DNA from: a virus
IMG/VR virus record: IMGVR_UViG_3300050120_000361
Location: 144,539 to 208,538 of that record
DNA: 64,000 nt
Strand: one strand, 5' to 3'
Below the pieces are notes generated by a model. That model was given only the letters and a program-made list of their open reading frames with translations, did not search any database and was not told the DNA's origin. Below are positions 27,317 through 36,478 of this stretch, one piece after another; the first letter of the stretch is position 1; the number at the start of each line of letters is the position of its first letter. A program made the position numbers and the translations under genes.

Positions 27317-28342
27317 ATGAATTTAAGGAAATGGCTCCACGGCTTTAACATGATGGGCAACAAAATATCCAATGTGACTGTGGACGAGCCGACAATAGCC
27401 GCCCACCCCGTACCATTGGACTACCTGCAGGAGTCCCAGAACTACGACACTGCAGCGGCTATTGCACAGGGCGACTCGCCAGTTATGCCTTGGGCTAAGG
27501 GTCTTGGAAACCAGAGCCTTAAACCGCTTCTCGACAAGGTGCTGTTTCCCGTGGTGAACCCGGTATGGACCGAGCCGGTGTTCACGAGCGTTAAGCTTAC
27601 GGTTCTCGGCGAGTACTACACGCAATCGGACAAGCACCTTCTGATGACCTCGGTACAGAAGAGCATGCGCCTGGACTACACCATGGCCGTGAACGACAGG
27701 GTGTCGGGCGTTGTTGCGGTCCTCGTGGTCACAAAGGTTGGTGGCGCGCAGCAGTCATTCAACAGTACGACAACCAGCGACAGTAACGGAACGGTGAACT
27801 TCACGTTCGATTTCGAGAACATTCAGTCCATAGCGCTTACTAAGGTATGGCAGGCTTCATCCGCCGTGAAGAACGACAACTACGGGAACCCGTACAAGCC
27901 AGTGGAGTACAACTCTCCGTACACGTTGAGCTATGACGTCTGGGAGCTGATACAGGACAGGAATGTAGTAACGCCTCCGGTCATATACCTGAACATAGGC
28001 AACTCCGAGACAGGCTACGATACCGGCCTGTCATCGACCACGAACTACACCGACCTGCTATCATGGGCCAAGGACAAGCGCTTCTTCCTGCAGCCCGGAG
28101 ACTCCAACGCCTACACCATACTGATACCCACCGCCCTCCTGTCGAGCACGAAGCTTTACGGCATATTCAACGGGGAGAACATAGAGATAGGCGACGACAT
28201 GCTGGTGCCGGCGGCAAGCGGCCTGAAGACATTGACACTGAGCTACTTCGGCGCCCAAGTCCCATACACGGTATGCACGCTGGACTTTGGCTACTTCGCG
28301 GCGCAGACAAACCTTGACTTTCAATTCGTAGCATTAGGATAA
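27317..28342 (+). CDS. probable fibre or tail-surface protein
   Basis: 341 aa. The N-terminal 60 residues contain G-N-K-I-S-N-V-T and a following P-L-D-Y-L-Q, similar to the starts of modular phage tail proteins (N-K-I-x-N-[LV] ... A-V-x-Y). The rest is strand-rich, threonine- and serine-rich and contains several immunoglobulin-like looking segments (N-G-T-V-N-F-T-F-D-F). No enzyme motif. It precedes another fibre-like gene by 4 bases, so the two are probably coexpressed. Confidence 0.6.
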   Translation: MNLRKWLHGFNMMGNKISNVTVDEPTIAAHPVPLDYLQESQNYDTAAAIAQGDSPVMPWAKGLGNQSLKPLLDKVLFPVVNPVWTEPVFTSVKLTVLGEYYTQSDKHLLMTSVQKSMRLDYTMAVNDRVSGVVAVLVVTKVGGAQQSFNSTTTSDSNGTVNFTFDFENIQSIALTKVWQASSAVKNDNYGNPYKPVEYNSPYTLSYDVWELIQDRNVVTPPVIYLNIGNSETGYDTGLSSTTNYTDLLSWAKDKRFFLQPGDSNAYTILIPTALLSSTKLYGIFNGENIEIGDDMLVPAASGLKTLTLSYFGAQVPYTVCTLDFGYFAAQTNLDFQFVALG

Positions 28343-28346
28343 GACA

Positions 28347-29171
28347 ATGATAAAGAAGCAGACCAGAATAGTGTTCAGCAATATAAGGCTGAACCAGAAC
28401 AGGCCATACGACGACAGGGAGACAATCTCAAGCCTTGCAAACATAGCCACGGAGCTCCCGCTCGCAGAGAGGTATTCAGGACTGATGTTTTGGGTTACGG
28501 ACATATCGCAGCTATATTGGTTCGAGGCGGATGTCACAACACCCGTTAACTTCTTCGCATCGGCGACCTCCACGGTAATACTCGAAGTCACCCAGTCCGA
28601 CCAGGACTATTCGGGACTGGTTGCCGCCCTGAACTCAACGGGTCCGGAGACCGGAACAGTAATAAACGTTTACCCACTCGGCGTTGCCTTCGCCTTTGAC
28701 GGCACGAACTGGCAGTACGCCTACGGCACCTACACCGCCGACACCGATGCTGAAATACTAACGGTGCCTTCAGCGCTGCTTAGGCCTAACACCCGCGCCG
28801 TTTCCGGGGGAGCCGCCAAGGTTATAAACGACGCTCTCGGAATAAGCCCCATAGTGACCGTTACGGGCTCCGTTCCAGGCTCCTTCAACAGCGGTTACTA
28901 TCTGGTAAACGGCTCGCTTTACAGGGCAGTCGGAGGCTCCATATACCGCATAAACAACAAGACCTACATAAACGGCGCGTTTTCGGCGGGTGCCGGTATA
29001 ACGAATATTGCCCATAACCTCAACACACCCTATGTTCGCGGGATTATGTGGATAAGTACACTAAATGAACTCGTGCCGATTTCCCTGAAGTACGTGGACG
29101 CGAACACGTCCGCTCTCGACACGAGGGTAGCCGTTTCAGGCGTGACAGTAATAATTTTCGCGGAAAACTAA
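28347..29171 (+). CDS. probable fibre or tail-surface protein
   Basis: 274 aa. Strand-rich with V-N-V-Y-P-L-G-V-A-F-A-F-D-G-T-N-W, a D-G-T-x-W element common in phage fibre repeats, and N-G-S-L-Y-R-A-V-G-G-S-I-Y-R-I in the second half. The C-terminal 70 residues look like a small beta tip domain (I-T-N-I-A-H-N-L). No enzymatic motif. Its neighbours suggest a host-recognition cluster. Confidence 0.6.
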   Translation: MIKKQTRIVFSNIRLNQNRPYDDRETISSLANIATELPLAERYSGLMFWVTDISQLYWFEADVTTPVNFFASATSTVILEVTQSDQDYSGLVAALNSTGPETGTVINVYPLGVAFAFDGTNWQYAYGTYTADTDAEILTVPSALLRPNTRAVSGGAAKVINDALGISPIVTVTGSVPGSFNSGYYLVNGSLYRAVGGSIYRINNKTYINGAFSAGAGITNIAHNLNTPYVRGIMWISTLNELVPISLKYVDANTSALDTRVAVSGVTVIIFAEN

Positions 29172-29187
29172 CTTAAAAACAGAAGCC

Positions 29188-29328
29188 ATGAGCAACGAAG
29201 AAAACAAAAACCAGCCGGAAGAGAAAGAAGAGATTGTGTCCCTCAACGAGGACAGCAAGTCCCACCAGCACGACGCAGCCTCCTACGAGAAGCTGATGAA
29301 TGAGCAGAAAGCCGAGCAGGCTAAATAA
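29188..29328 (+). CDS. 46-aa acidic peptide
   Basis: Starts M-S-N-E-E-N-K-N-Q-P-E-E and ends A-E-Q-A-K. Very polar, probably disordered or helical. It begins 17 bases after the previous stop behind an A-rich leader and ends 26 bases before a strong terminator, so it looks like the last gene of the fibre operon. Codon use matches its neighbours. Function unknown. Confidence 0.5.
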   Translation: MSNEENKNQPEEKEEIVSLNEDSKSHQHDAASYEKLMNEQKAEQAK

Positions 29329-29354
29329 GGCAAACCCACCCCAATAAATCCAGG

Positions 29355-29382
29355 AAGGCGCCGCAGTGATGCGTCGCCTTTT
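29355..29382 (+). terminator. strong rho-independent terminator
   Basis: AAGGCG pairs with CGCCTT and CGCA with TGCG around GTGA, followed by TT. It closes the fibre operon just before the DNA polymerase N-terminal gene. Confidence 0.75.
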
Positions 29383-29403
29383 GATGGTTAAAAACACCGC
29401 TGA

Positions 29404-30936
29404 ATGCTGATAGACTACACCCAAAAGAAGGATAGCATTGAAATCTCCTACGTCAATGAGGCTAAGAACATTGTGGTGGAGAACCTCCCGCTCAAGAAGG
29501 GCTATTACAGGTACGTGGCCTGTGAGGATTGGGACAGGGACAGGATTGAGGGGCTTCGCTCATTCAAGGCTAACAGCGCCATAAAGAGGGAGCCGGCCAA
29601 GTACTTCCAGAACCACAACATAAACGAGTTCTTCACAAGGGACCTGCGCGACGACTACCCAGAGGTGTACGAGCGCACCTCGCAGCTGAACGTTCCGAAC
29701 CCGTACTCGGTCGACATAGAGACGGAGATAACCGACAAGTACGGGTACTCCACGCCGGAACGGGCCGAAAACCGCATACTGTCCATAGCCATAACCGACA
29801 TCAACCTTAACTCCATACTCTTCATACTCAAGAACCCGAACCAGCCGACATTCGGCGAAAGCGACAGGCTTGAGATAAGGGGGGTTATAATGAACGCGCT
29901 CGGCGCGAGCTTCGCCAACAAGTACGACTACGAGTTCGACATTAGGGTGTTCGACACGGAGGGGGAGATGCTCAGCGTATTCGCGGAGTGCGTCAACAAG
30001 TACTTCCACAGCATGATAGGCTGGAACATTGAGCTTTTCGATTGGGTTTGGATAATCAACAGGATGGAGAAGAACGGAATAGACCTGCGCAAGATGTCGC
30101 CAACCTTTAGGAAGATAACCAAGCGCTTCAAGCGCAAGGACGGAACAGAGGTGAAGGTAGACTTTCCGGCGCACAGGCCGGTCATAGACTATATGGACCA
30201 GTTCAAGGGAAGTCTCATCTACAACAACCTCGGCTCCTACTCGCTGGACTTCGTTTCAGAGCTGATACTCAAGCTGAAGAAGGTGATGTACGACGGCAAC
30301 CTGCGCAAGCTGTACAACGAGCAGTACAACAGGTTCTGCGGTTACGCCTTCATGGACACCATACTCGTTATGCTGAACCACAAGGCCACCAACCTATACA
30401 ACGTGGACTTCTTCGAGTCTTACTTCAACAACATACCGTACGCGAAGATAAGCCAGAACGCCATATCCGAAGCACTCGTTTACAATGAGCTGCGCCCAGA
30501 GGGGATATTCCTTCTCTCGTCCGAATTCAATACGCCAGTGAAGCGCAAGTACAAGGGCGGTTACGTGAAGACGCCTACAAAGAAGCAGATACTCGCCGGG
30601 GCGGGGCTCGACTTCAGCGGGCTCTACCCGAACAGCATGATTTCCATGTACCTGTCCCCGGACGGAAAGGTGGACTCCATAGAGATAGACGAGGACACGT
30701 GGGAGCCGCTCAACGACCGAGAGATGCAGAAGTGGCTGAAGTACAAGGAAATGGGCTACACGCTGACTCCAATGGGCAGGATATACGACGGCACCACCGA
30801 CAAGCTCTTCGTGCGCATTGAGAAGAAGCTCATAGCCCAGCGCAAGATATTCAAGGGGCACGCCGAGGACATCTACCTGAACATAACTCCCAAGCTCGAG
30901 AAGCTCATAGCCAAGAAGAAATTGGAACTCGCATAA
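29404..30936 (+). CDS. family B DNA polymerase, N-terminal subunit (exonuclease and motif A)
   Basis: 510 aa. It holds the 3'-5' exonuclease with all three motifs: Exo I D104-I-E, Exo II G-W-N-I-E-L-F-D213, Exo III Y314-A-F-M-D318. The palm begins with the Y-K-G-G-Y-V motif (383-388) and motif A D403-F-S-G-L-Y-P-N, which differs from the usual D-x-x-S-L-Y-P-S at two positions. The first fingers helix follows, with I-A-Q-R-K-I-F-K. The protein ends there, before motif B. Motifs B and C are in a second gene at 32948. The two products would have to assemble. Between them lie a repeat protein and the sliding clamp. Split family B polymerases with a break in the fingers are known, for example in Methanothermobacter. 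Confidence 0.88.
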   Translation: MLIDYTQKKDSIEISYVNEAKNIVVENLPLKKGYYRYVACEDWDRDRIEGLRSFKANSAIKREPAKYFQNHNINEFFTRDLRDDYPEVYERTSQLNVPNPYSVDIETEITDKYGYSTPERAENRILSIAITDINLNSILFILKNPNQPTFGESDRLEIRGVIMNALGASFANKYDYEFDIRVFDTEGEMLSVFAECVNKYFHSMIGWNIELFDWVWIINRMEKNGIDLRKMSPTFRKITKRFKRKDGTEVKVDFPAHRPVIDYMDQFKGSLIYNNLGSYSLDFVSELILKLKKVMYDGNLRKLYNEQYNRFCGYAFMDTILVMLNHKATNLYNVDFFESYFNNIPYAKISQNAISEALVYNELRPEGIFLLSSEFNTPVKRKYKGGYVKTPTKKQILAGAGLDFSGLYPNSMISMYLSPDGKVDSIEIDEDTWEPLNDREMQKWLKYKEMGYTLTPMGRIYDGTTDKLFVRIEKKLIAQRKIFKGHAEDIYLNITPKLEKLIAKKKLELA

Positions 30937-30975
30937 ACAAACAAATCATTCAAACCATAAAAGCAAAAATTCATC

Positions 30976-31839
30976 ATGTCACAGGAACAGACAACACCAG
31001 AACAAACAGCAGGAGCGCAGCCAGCGGCTCCGGAACAGACATCAAACATCCAGGAAAGCGTAGACAAGACCTTCCAGCAAATGGGCGCAGTTACCGACGA
31101 CGTGCTCGGCACGGCGGAGGCCGACATAGCGTCGCAGAACCAACAGCCTCCTGCGCCGGAACCAGCCGCAGAGAATGCCGCTGCGGAACCAACGCCTGAG
31201 CCAGCTTCGGAAACTATAACTGAGCCTGCTCCTGAGCCAGCACCGGAAACTATAACTGAGCCTGCGCCTGCACCGGAACCAGCGCCTGAAACTATAACTG
31301 AGCCTGCGCCTGAAACTATAACTGAGCCAGCGCCTGAAACTATAACTGAGCCTGCGCCTGAGCCTGAAACCCAGCCAGGTGATGACGCAAACGACTTAGG
31401 CGGAGACAATTCGGGTAATGAAGCCGGTGAAGACGTTGATGCCGACACCGACCCGGGCAGTTCAAATACGGCCGCTCCTGAAACCAACCTTCCGCCCGCC
31501 ACAACAGGAGACGAAGATGAAGACCAAACCCGAGACGAAAGCCTTATCGAGCGCGCAGAGGATTGGGTTGAGGACAAGTTCGAAAAGCTTAAGGAGGAAG
31601 GCGAGGAGTTCTACGCGAAGGTTAAGGCAATCGTGGAAGAAAACCACTTCTTCTCTAATCTGTCATGCGGCGCCTGGTTCAAGAAGGCAGAGATAACCGT
31701 TGAGGACCTTCTCGGCTTCCACAAGGAATTCTCAGCCGAGGGCGCGCAGAACGAGAACCATCAAATACTCCTTGACACAATAGCTACCAAAGCCCCTGCG
31801 CCTGACGCCGAGACTGAAGAGGACGACGCCACCAAATAA
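30976..31839 (+). CDS. repeat-containing acidic protein in the polymerase cluster
   Basis: 287 aa. Residues about 55-140 are a proline- and glutamate-rich repeat built from E-T-I-T-E-P-A-P units. The C-terminal region (about 185-275) is a helical, charged domain starting E-R-A-E-D-W-V-E-D-K-F-E-K and including N-L-S-C-G-A-W-F-K-K. No known family. Its place between the polymerase halves hints at a replication accessory or a flexible tether, but a simple neighbour is equally possible. Confidence 0.6.
   Translation: MSQEQTTPEQTAGAQPAAPEQTSNIQESVDKTFQQMGAVTDDVLGTAEADIASQNQQPPAPEPAAENAAAEPTPEPASETITEPAPEPAPETITEPAPAPEPAPETITEPAPETITEPAPETITEPAPEPETQPGDDANDLGGDNSGNEAGEDVDADTDPGSSNTAAPETNLPPATTGDEDEDQTRDESLIERAEDWVEDKFEKLKEEGEEFYAKVKAIVEENHFFSNLSCGAWFKKAEITVEDLLGFHKEFSAEGAQNENHQILLDTIATKAPAPDAETEEDDATK
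31210..31360 (+). repeat. short tandem repeats coding E-T-I-T-E-P-A-P
   Basis: The 17-mer GAAACTATAACTGAGCC occurs at 31210, 31246, 31288, 31312 and 31336, separated by GCG/CCT/CCA-type spacers of varying length. Near-identical DNA copies mean recent expansion and probable copy-number variation. Confidence 0.8.
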
Positions 31840-31863
31840 CATTCACCACCATACAATAACCTT

Positions 31864-31896
31864 ACAAGGCGCGGGCAGGTACCGCGCCTTGTTTTT
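31864..31896 (+). terminator. strong rho-independent terminator
   Basis: A perfect 11-bp stem (ACAAGGCGCGG with CCGCGCCTTGT), 7-base loop and T run. It separates the repeat-protein gene from the clamp gene, so the clamp and polymerase C-terminal gene need their own promoter or read-through. Confidence 0.85.
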
Positions 31897-31927
31897 CCAA
31901 AGAACAGTGTAAACGTACCGCAACCGT

Positions 31928-32905
31928 ATGGATAACAATAACATAATAATAAAGAACTTCAACCTCTCGCAATTCTCAAGGCTTCTCAACCAGTCCCTGC
32001 AGGTTACAAACCAGATAATGATGGAGTTCCGCGACGGCCTTCTCAAGTCCTGCTCGTTCTCTTCAACCAAGTCATTCGTCAAGCTTTGGACCATACCCAT
32101 GGAGACGCTGATAGTGGTGGACGAGGCCCAGAAGGAGATGTTCGACGTTGAGGCCGCCAAGCGTGAATTCGCCGAACTGAACTTCAACTTCTACATACTC
32201 AAGGGGGACCTTTTCAAGAAGTTCATAAGCGTGCACAATCAGGAGAACGTTGACATAGAGTTCACGATAGCAATAGTGGAGGGCAAGAAGCAGGCGAGCT
32301 CCCTGACAATATCGGGAAAGAGCGAGCAGGGCTCGGCGCTTAAGACTACTTTCATCCTGACCACGGAGGAGCTAATACTAAACAAGGTGTCCGACTATCA
32401 GTCGATACTCCAGCAGTGCTCCCCAGACCCCGACATGATGGAGATAATGTTCGTTGACGAGCAGATACAGGAGATAAAGGGCCTCATACGCAAGCTGCAC
32501 AAATCGGTGAGCGACAACTCCAAGTACCTAACATTCACTGTGGACCACAAGTGCATTCGCGTAAATGACAAGGTTTTCAATGTGGAGTACCCGCTAAACA
32601 AGGAAATGATTGAGAAGAACACCATTAAGGGCAAGCTGCTCAGGGAGGGTGAGACTCTTTCATTCAATATACTGAAGGGCGACTTCATCATAACAGGCGA
32701 CCACACCTTCAACTTCTTCACATCCCACGACAGCGAGAAGGTAATAATACTCGGCAAGTACGGCAAGGCGATAATCCTGTGCCTGACAACAAAGGTCAGC
32801 GAGACACGCGACAGTTTGTCCTCCGCATCCGACGACATGCTCGGCGATTTGGACCTGAACGAGTACGGCTTCGATATACTCGAGGACAACCAGAGCTACG
32901 CCTGA
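31928..32905 (+). CDS. DNA polymerase sliding clamp (gp45-like)
   Basis: 325 aa, longer than T4 gp45 (228 aa). The alternating helix and strand layout, an early K-L-W-T-I-P-M-E-T-L-I-V-V, a central acidic strand region and a late F-N-F-F-T-S-H-D-S-E-K-V element are similar to T4-type clamp proteins. A trimeric ring that tethers the polymerase to DNA is expected. In T4 the clamp also acts as mobile activator of late transcription with gp55 and gp33; a gp55-like gene lies at 36101. Assignment rests on fold-level pattern plus the position between the polymerase halves. Confidence 0.6.
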   Translation: MDNNNIIIKNFNLSQFSRLLNQSLQVTNQIMMEFRDGLLKSCSFSSTKSFVKLWTIPMETLIVVDEAQKEMFDVEAAKREFAELNFNFYILKGDLFKKFISVHNQENVDIEFTIAIVEGKKQASSLTISGKSEQGSALKTTFILTTEELILNKVSDYQSILQQCSPDPDMMEIMFVDEQIQEIKGLIRKLHKSVSDNSKYLTFTVDHKCIRVNDKVFNVEYPLNKEMIEKNTIKGKLLREGETLSFNILKGDFIITGDHTFNFFTSHDSEKVIILGKYGKAIILCLTTKVSETRDSLSSASDDMLGDLDLNEYGFDILEDNQSYA

Positions 32906-32947
32906 TAGGGCTGGCGGATAACACTGATAACAACACAATAATGGAAA

Positions 32948-34219
32948 ATGTCGCAAAACCAATTCTCACAAAGATACCTTGAACTCAAAAAACTCACAGA
33001 TGATGATGAATACCTCGACAGGCTGAGCGTTGACGAGCTTACCAAACTGTTGGCCGAAACGGAGGCCACCAGACAAGAGTACAAGAACTTGGAGCTTATA
33101 GTGAAGCGTGACGCGAACTCGCTCTACGGCACTGCGGCTTCCATATACTTCTCCTTGGGTGACTTCGACCTGGCAGAGGACATCACAACGGTTGGGAGCT
33201 GGCACTACACCCGCCTTGTGGACAGGGCCATAAACAACTTCTTCAAGGCCTGGGGCGAAGAGGAGCTCGCGAAGGTTCAGGAATTCTACCCGCAGGTAAG
33301 CGAGCTTAAGAGGTTCACCCAATACGTGCCTGACAGCGTGAACGACATATGCGTCTACGGCGACACGGACTCGAGGTACATGGACATAGGCATGGTTTAC
33401 CAGCTTATGGGTATTGAGCTCCCCAGGTACGATGCCGAAGGCGACAGGGAACTTTCGGATTTTGTGCTGTTCCTGATGGATAATTTCATAAACGCCCTGA
33501 TAAAGAAAACCATAGGCGACGACATAGATAAGCGGAACGGAAATCCGGGCTATTTGAAGATGACGCACGAACGTACCACGAGAAAGGGCGTTTTCCAGGC
33601 CAAAAAGAAATACGTGCTCGCTGACATATACAAGGACGGTAAGTTCCTTGACAAGCCGACCCTTAAGGAGGTTGGCGTCGAGCTGCGTAAGGGCGAGCTC
33701 AATGGAAGAATAAAGAAAATCATACGCACATTAATTGAGAAGTTCATGCTCAAGGGCTATGATGTGGTCATGCTCCGCAACGAAACGGTGAAGATAATCG
33801 ACTACATCAAGATGCGCAAGGAGAAGGACTGCATCTACAGGATAACGGCTGTCAGCGGCCTGCAGGGCGTAGTCAAAAACGAGAAGAACGTTTGGGTGTG
33901 CCCGAACAAGAGCCATTTCCAGATTAAGGTGGCCCTCTCCTGGTACAACTTCGTAGAGAAGAACAACCTGTGGGACGAGTACAAGCCGCCTTTCGAGGGC
34001 CAGAAGATGAACTTCTACTACGGCAGGGACGCGCAGGTGATAGCTGTTCCGGACGATATAGACATAACTAAGGTTCCTTTCCTGCCCGAACCGGACTGGA
34101 ACCTAATGCTAAACGCGATTTTAATCAAACCGCTCCTAAGATACATATACGAGGACAAAAAAGTGTCCGTGGAGGACATAGAGAATTTCCTACTCAACAT
34201 AAAGCAATTGAAATTTTAA
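32948..34219 (+). CDS. family B DNA polymerase, C-terminal subunit (motifs B and C)
   Basis: 423 aa. A 45-residue charged helical start is followed by motif B K53-R-D-A-N57-S-L-Y-G61 and motif C Y137-G-D139-T-D141-S, both intact. The rest is the palm end and thumb, including K-x-T-H-E-R-like M-T-H-E-R-T-T-R-K-G and a C-terminal I-K-Q-L-K-F. It lacks any exonuclease or motif A, which are in the gene at 29404. The first helices probably rebuild the second half of the fingers with the other subunit. The last residues could carry a clamp-binding peptide, as in T4 gp43. Confidence 0.88.
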   Translation: MSQNQFSQRYLELKKLTDDDEYLDRLSVDELTKLLAETEATRQEYKNLELIVKRDANSLYGTAASIYFSLGDFDLAEDITTVGSWHYTRLVDRAINNFFKAWGEEELAKVQEFYPQVSELKRFTQYVPDSVNDICVYGDTDSRYMDIGMVYQLMGIELPRYDAEGDRELSDFVLFLMDNFINALIKKTIGDDIDKRNGNPGYLKMTHERTTRKGVFQAKKKYVLADIYKDGKFLDKPTLKEVGVELRKGELNGRIKKIIRTLIEKFMLKGYDVVMLRNETVKIIDYIKMRKEKDCIYRITAVSGLQGVVKNEKNVWVCPNKSHFQIKVALSWYNFVEKNNLWDEYKPPFEGQKMNFYYGRDAQVIAVPDDIDITKVPFLPEPDWNLMLNAILIKPLLRYIYEDKKVSVEDIENFLLNIKQLKF

Positions 34220-34231
34220 GAAACAACATAA

Positions 34232-36052
34232 ATGAAACAGAACCTTAATACCGCTTTTTTGGGCCCAAACAGCTATCCTGCAGTGGTAGGCTCAATTTAC
34301 GACGCTCTTAACGAGGCCGTATGCGACACCACAGCAGGAAACGAATTGGTCAGAGAGGCCATTCAGAAAATGAATGAGTCCACTACCCCGGTATTGGACC
34401 TTAAGGATTTCACAACAAACGCCGAAAAGGTAGCACCGAACGACACCAAGCTAATGGACGTAATCGACTTCGCCCGCAAGCAGGTGAAGGGGGGAGACCT
34501 GAACTGCCTGATAAACATAGCCAAGGAGGAGCACATCCAGGAGCAGAGCCGCACCGGCATGCCAACCCCGGAGGCTACAATAAAGAACTGGGAAGAGATA
34601 ATGAACAAGCCATCGAGCGTAATCGAGGAGGGCATAAAGAACGGCCTGTTCAAGGGCCTTGACTCCAAGCTTTACATGGAGCTTGAGAACATAATCTCCG
34701 AAGACGGAAAGAACAAGTCGAAGAACAAGGTGGTAGCCCCGCAGGACCACCACGAAGGCAACGTGCTGAACGAGTCCGCCACGCTGCTGTCACCTACCGG
34801 CAATATAGCAATATACGCCCCAATTGGCGTTAGGATGGAGGACCCCAAAAACAACAGAATACTGATGCTTACTGAGAACGCCGTGCTCACGTACGACCGC
34901 GAGAATGAGACGTTCTTCTCCCTGAACGAGAGTGAGTACAAGGACCTTAACATCCCTGACCGCCACCGCAGGCTGATGACCGCCCTGCAGACTCTTCCGT
35001 TCGACGCCGAGAAGCAGGTGTTCTCGCTTAACGAGTCATGGGATTTCGGCCTGTCCCTCAACGACAACGGAGGAGTGGTACTTTCAAGGAACGGCAAGTC
35101 AACTGAGATGAAAAGCGAGGATGTTCCAAACTTCCTAATGGAGTCCATAGACATATACGCCGGAGAGAACAGCAACAAGAAATTCGACAGGGTGCGCTTC
35201 GCCGCGGATGCGGACAATTTCGTAATGCTAATGGAAAACCACGACAGGCTGCAGCGCCTTGACAAGCTCCGCACCATACGCAACCTCGAGGACGGCAAGT
35301 ACATCATGGTTGACACCCGCACCGAAATGGTCCCAGTGTTCATAACCTCCTCAGAGGGTCCGAAACTGTTCGAGTCGTACGAGGAGCTTACGCGCGAGGG
35401 CATGTCTGTGCTTAACGAGTCCGTTGAGGCGATATTCACGCCGCACCTTCAGCGAGAGCACGCGTTCTACAAGAACCAAAAGGAAATCATACGCACCCTG
35501 AACGAGTCGCAGCACGAGATAAACCACCTGATAAAGAAGACCACCAAGCTCCGCGACATGGCCGATGAGGACAGTCCGGCTATGGACCTCCTGAACGAGC
35601 AGGACGCCAAGCTGCGCGGCGGACTTGAAAAGAATATGAAGGCCCTTGACCGCGTGGTGAACATGGCCACCCCATACGGGATGTCGCTTAACGAGGCCGT
35701 GCAGTCAATAACCGTTACCGACTTTTCAGAGTACATTTCCACCACTCCGCTCACTCCCATAAAGGACGTGCTGACTGGGACAAAAATAGCGGAATTCGTT
35801 GCACGTCTGGGCAACACCGGAATGGTGCACGCGCTCGTGTCCGACGACATGAGCAACTACCTGCTGTGCTACCAGGACGCGAACACCGCGAATTGGGTAA
35901 TAGACCTTTGGACGCCAATAGACGGCTATTCAGAGGAGTTCCAACAGAACAACTTCGCCGGCAGGGAAGAGGCATTGGGCTACGTTGAGAACATAAGCGA
36001 AGGAGTCGCAGCGGCGCTCAAGTCCGAACAGGCCCTCGCCAAAGCGGCTTAG
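34232..36052 (+). CDS. unknown protein with many predicted prohead-protease sites
   Basis: 606 aa. The sequence L-N-E followed by S or A occurs at residues 26-28, 179-181, 231-233, 266-268, 394-396, 423-425 and 486-488, with related M-N-E-S (48), L-N-E-Q (454), L-M-E-S (302) and L-F-E-S (380). T4 prohead protease gp21 cuts after L/I-x-E before A, S or G, so this looks like a head internal or core protein that is chopped during maturation. The rest is mixed helix and strand with no known family. It follows the polymerase gene by 12 bases, although a replication role is not suggested by its sequence. Confidence 0.65.
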   Translation: MKQNLNTAFLGPNSYPAVVGSIYDALNEAVCDTTAGNELVREAIQKMNESTTPVLDLKDFTTNAEKVAPNDTKLMDVIDFARKQVKGGDLNCLINIAKEEHIQEQSRTGMPTPEATIKNWEEIMNKPSSVIEEGIKNGLFKGLDSKLYMELENIISEDGKNKSKNKVVAPQDHHEGNVLNESATLLSPTGNIAIYAPIGVRMEDPKNNRILMLTENAVLTYDRENETFFSLNESEYKDLNIPDRHRRLMTALQTLPFDAEKQVFSLNESWDFGLSLNDNGGVVLSRNGKSTEMKSEDVPNFLMESIDIYAGENSNKKFDRVRFAADADNFVMLMENHDRLQRLDKLRTIRNLEDGKYIMVDTRTEMVPVFITSSEGPKLFESYEELTREGMSVLNESVEAIFTPHLQREHAFYKNQKEIIRTLNESQHEINHLIKKTTKLRDMADEDSPAMDLLNEQDAKLRGGLEKNMKALDRVVNMATPYGMSLNEAVQSITVTDFSEYISTTPLTPIKDVLTGTKIAEFVARLGNTGMVHALVSDDMSNYLLCYQDANTANWVIDLWTPIDGYSEEFQQNNFAGREEALGYVENISEGVAAALKSEQALAKAA

Positions 36053-36100
36053 GATTTTACACAAGAGGCCTTAGGGTCCGATAACAGATGATGACCAGAG

Positions 36101-36466
36101 ATGCCCCCTAAACCCGCAAAATCCAAGTCAAAATACTACATACCACCAGAGGAATTCCATGCAGAGTACAGGCTCTCCCAGGAAAAGGGAGAGCCCACGC
36201 GGAAACTGCTTCTGATGTTCGAAAAGATCGCCAAGCGGTACTCTACCAAGTTCAAGTGCGTAAACAAGCTAGACACGGACAGCTGCGTAAACTACGCGCT
36301 TACGGAGGCCTGGCTGAAGTGGGACAAGTACGACGAGACGCGCTCGAAGAACATATTCTCATTCTTCACGGAAGTTATAAGCAACGACCTCGCGTACCAC
36401 CACAACAAGATTACCAAGTACAAGGACCATATAAGCATTGACGTGCTTTTCGCAAACCACCAGTAA
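36101..36466 (+). CDS. gp55-like late sigma factor
   Basis: 121 aa, shorter than T4 gp55 (185 aa). The helical core I-A-K-R-Y-S-T-K-F, then D-S-C-V-N-Y-A-L-T-E-A-W, W-D-K-Y-D-E-T-R-S-K-N-I-F-S-F-F-T and N-D-L-A-Y-H-H-N-K matches the sigma region 2 fold of gp55, including the promoter -10 binding helices. It lacks the gp55 C-terminal tail that contacts the clamp. In T4, gp55 directs host RNA polymerase to late promoters. Whether this short form does so, with or without the second sigma at 57532, is unknown. Confidence 0.7.
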   Translation: MPPKPAKSKSKYYIPPEEFHAEYRLSQEKGEPTRKLLLMFEKIAKRYSTKFKCVNKLDTDSCVNYALTEAWLKWDKYDETRSKNIFSFFTEVISNDLAYHHNKITKYKDHISIDVLFANHQ

Positions 36467-36478
36467 TACTGACACGCA

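Noticed and set aside
30873-31577. Minus-strand ORF rich in G-S-V-I-V-S repeats
   Set aside because: Antisense of the E-T-I-T-E-P repeat; repeats on one strand create repeats on the other.
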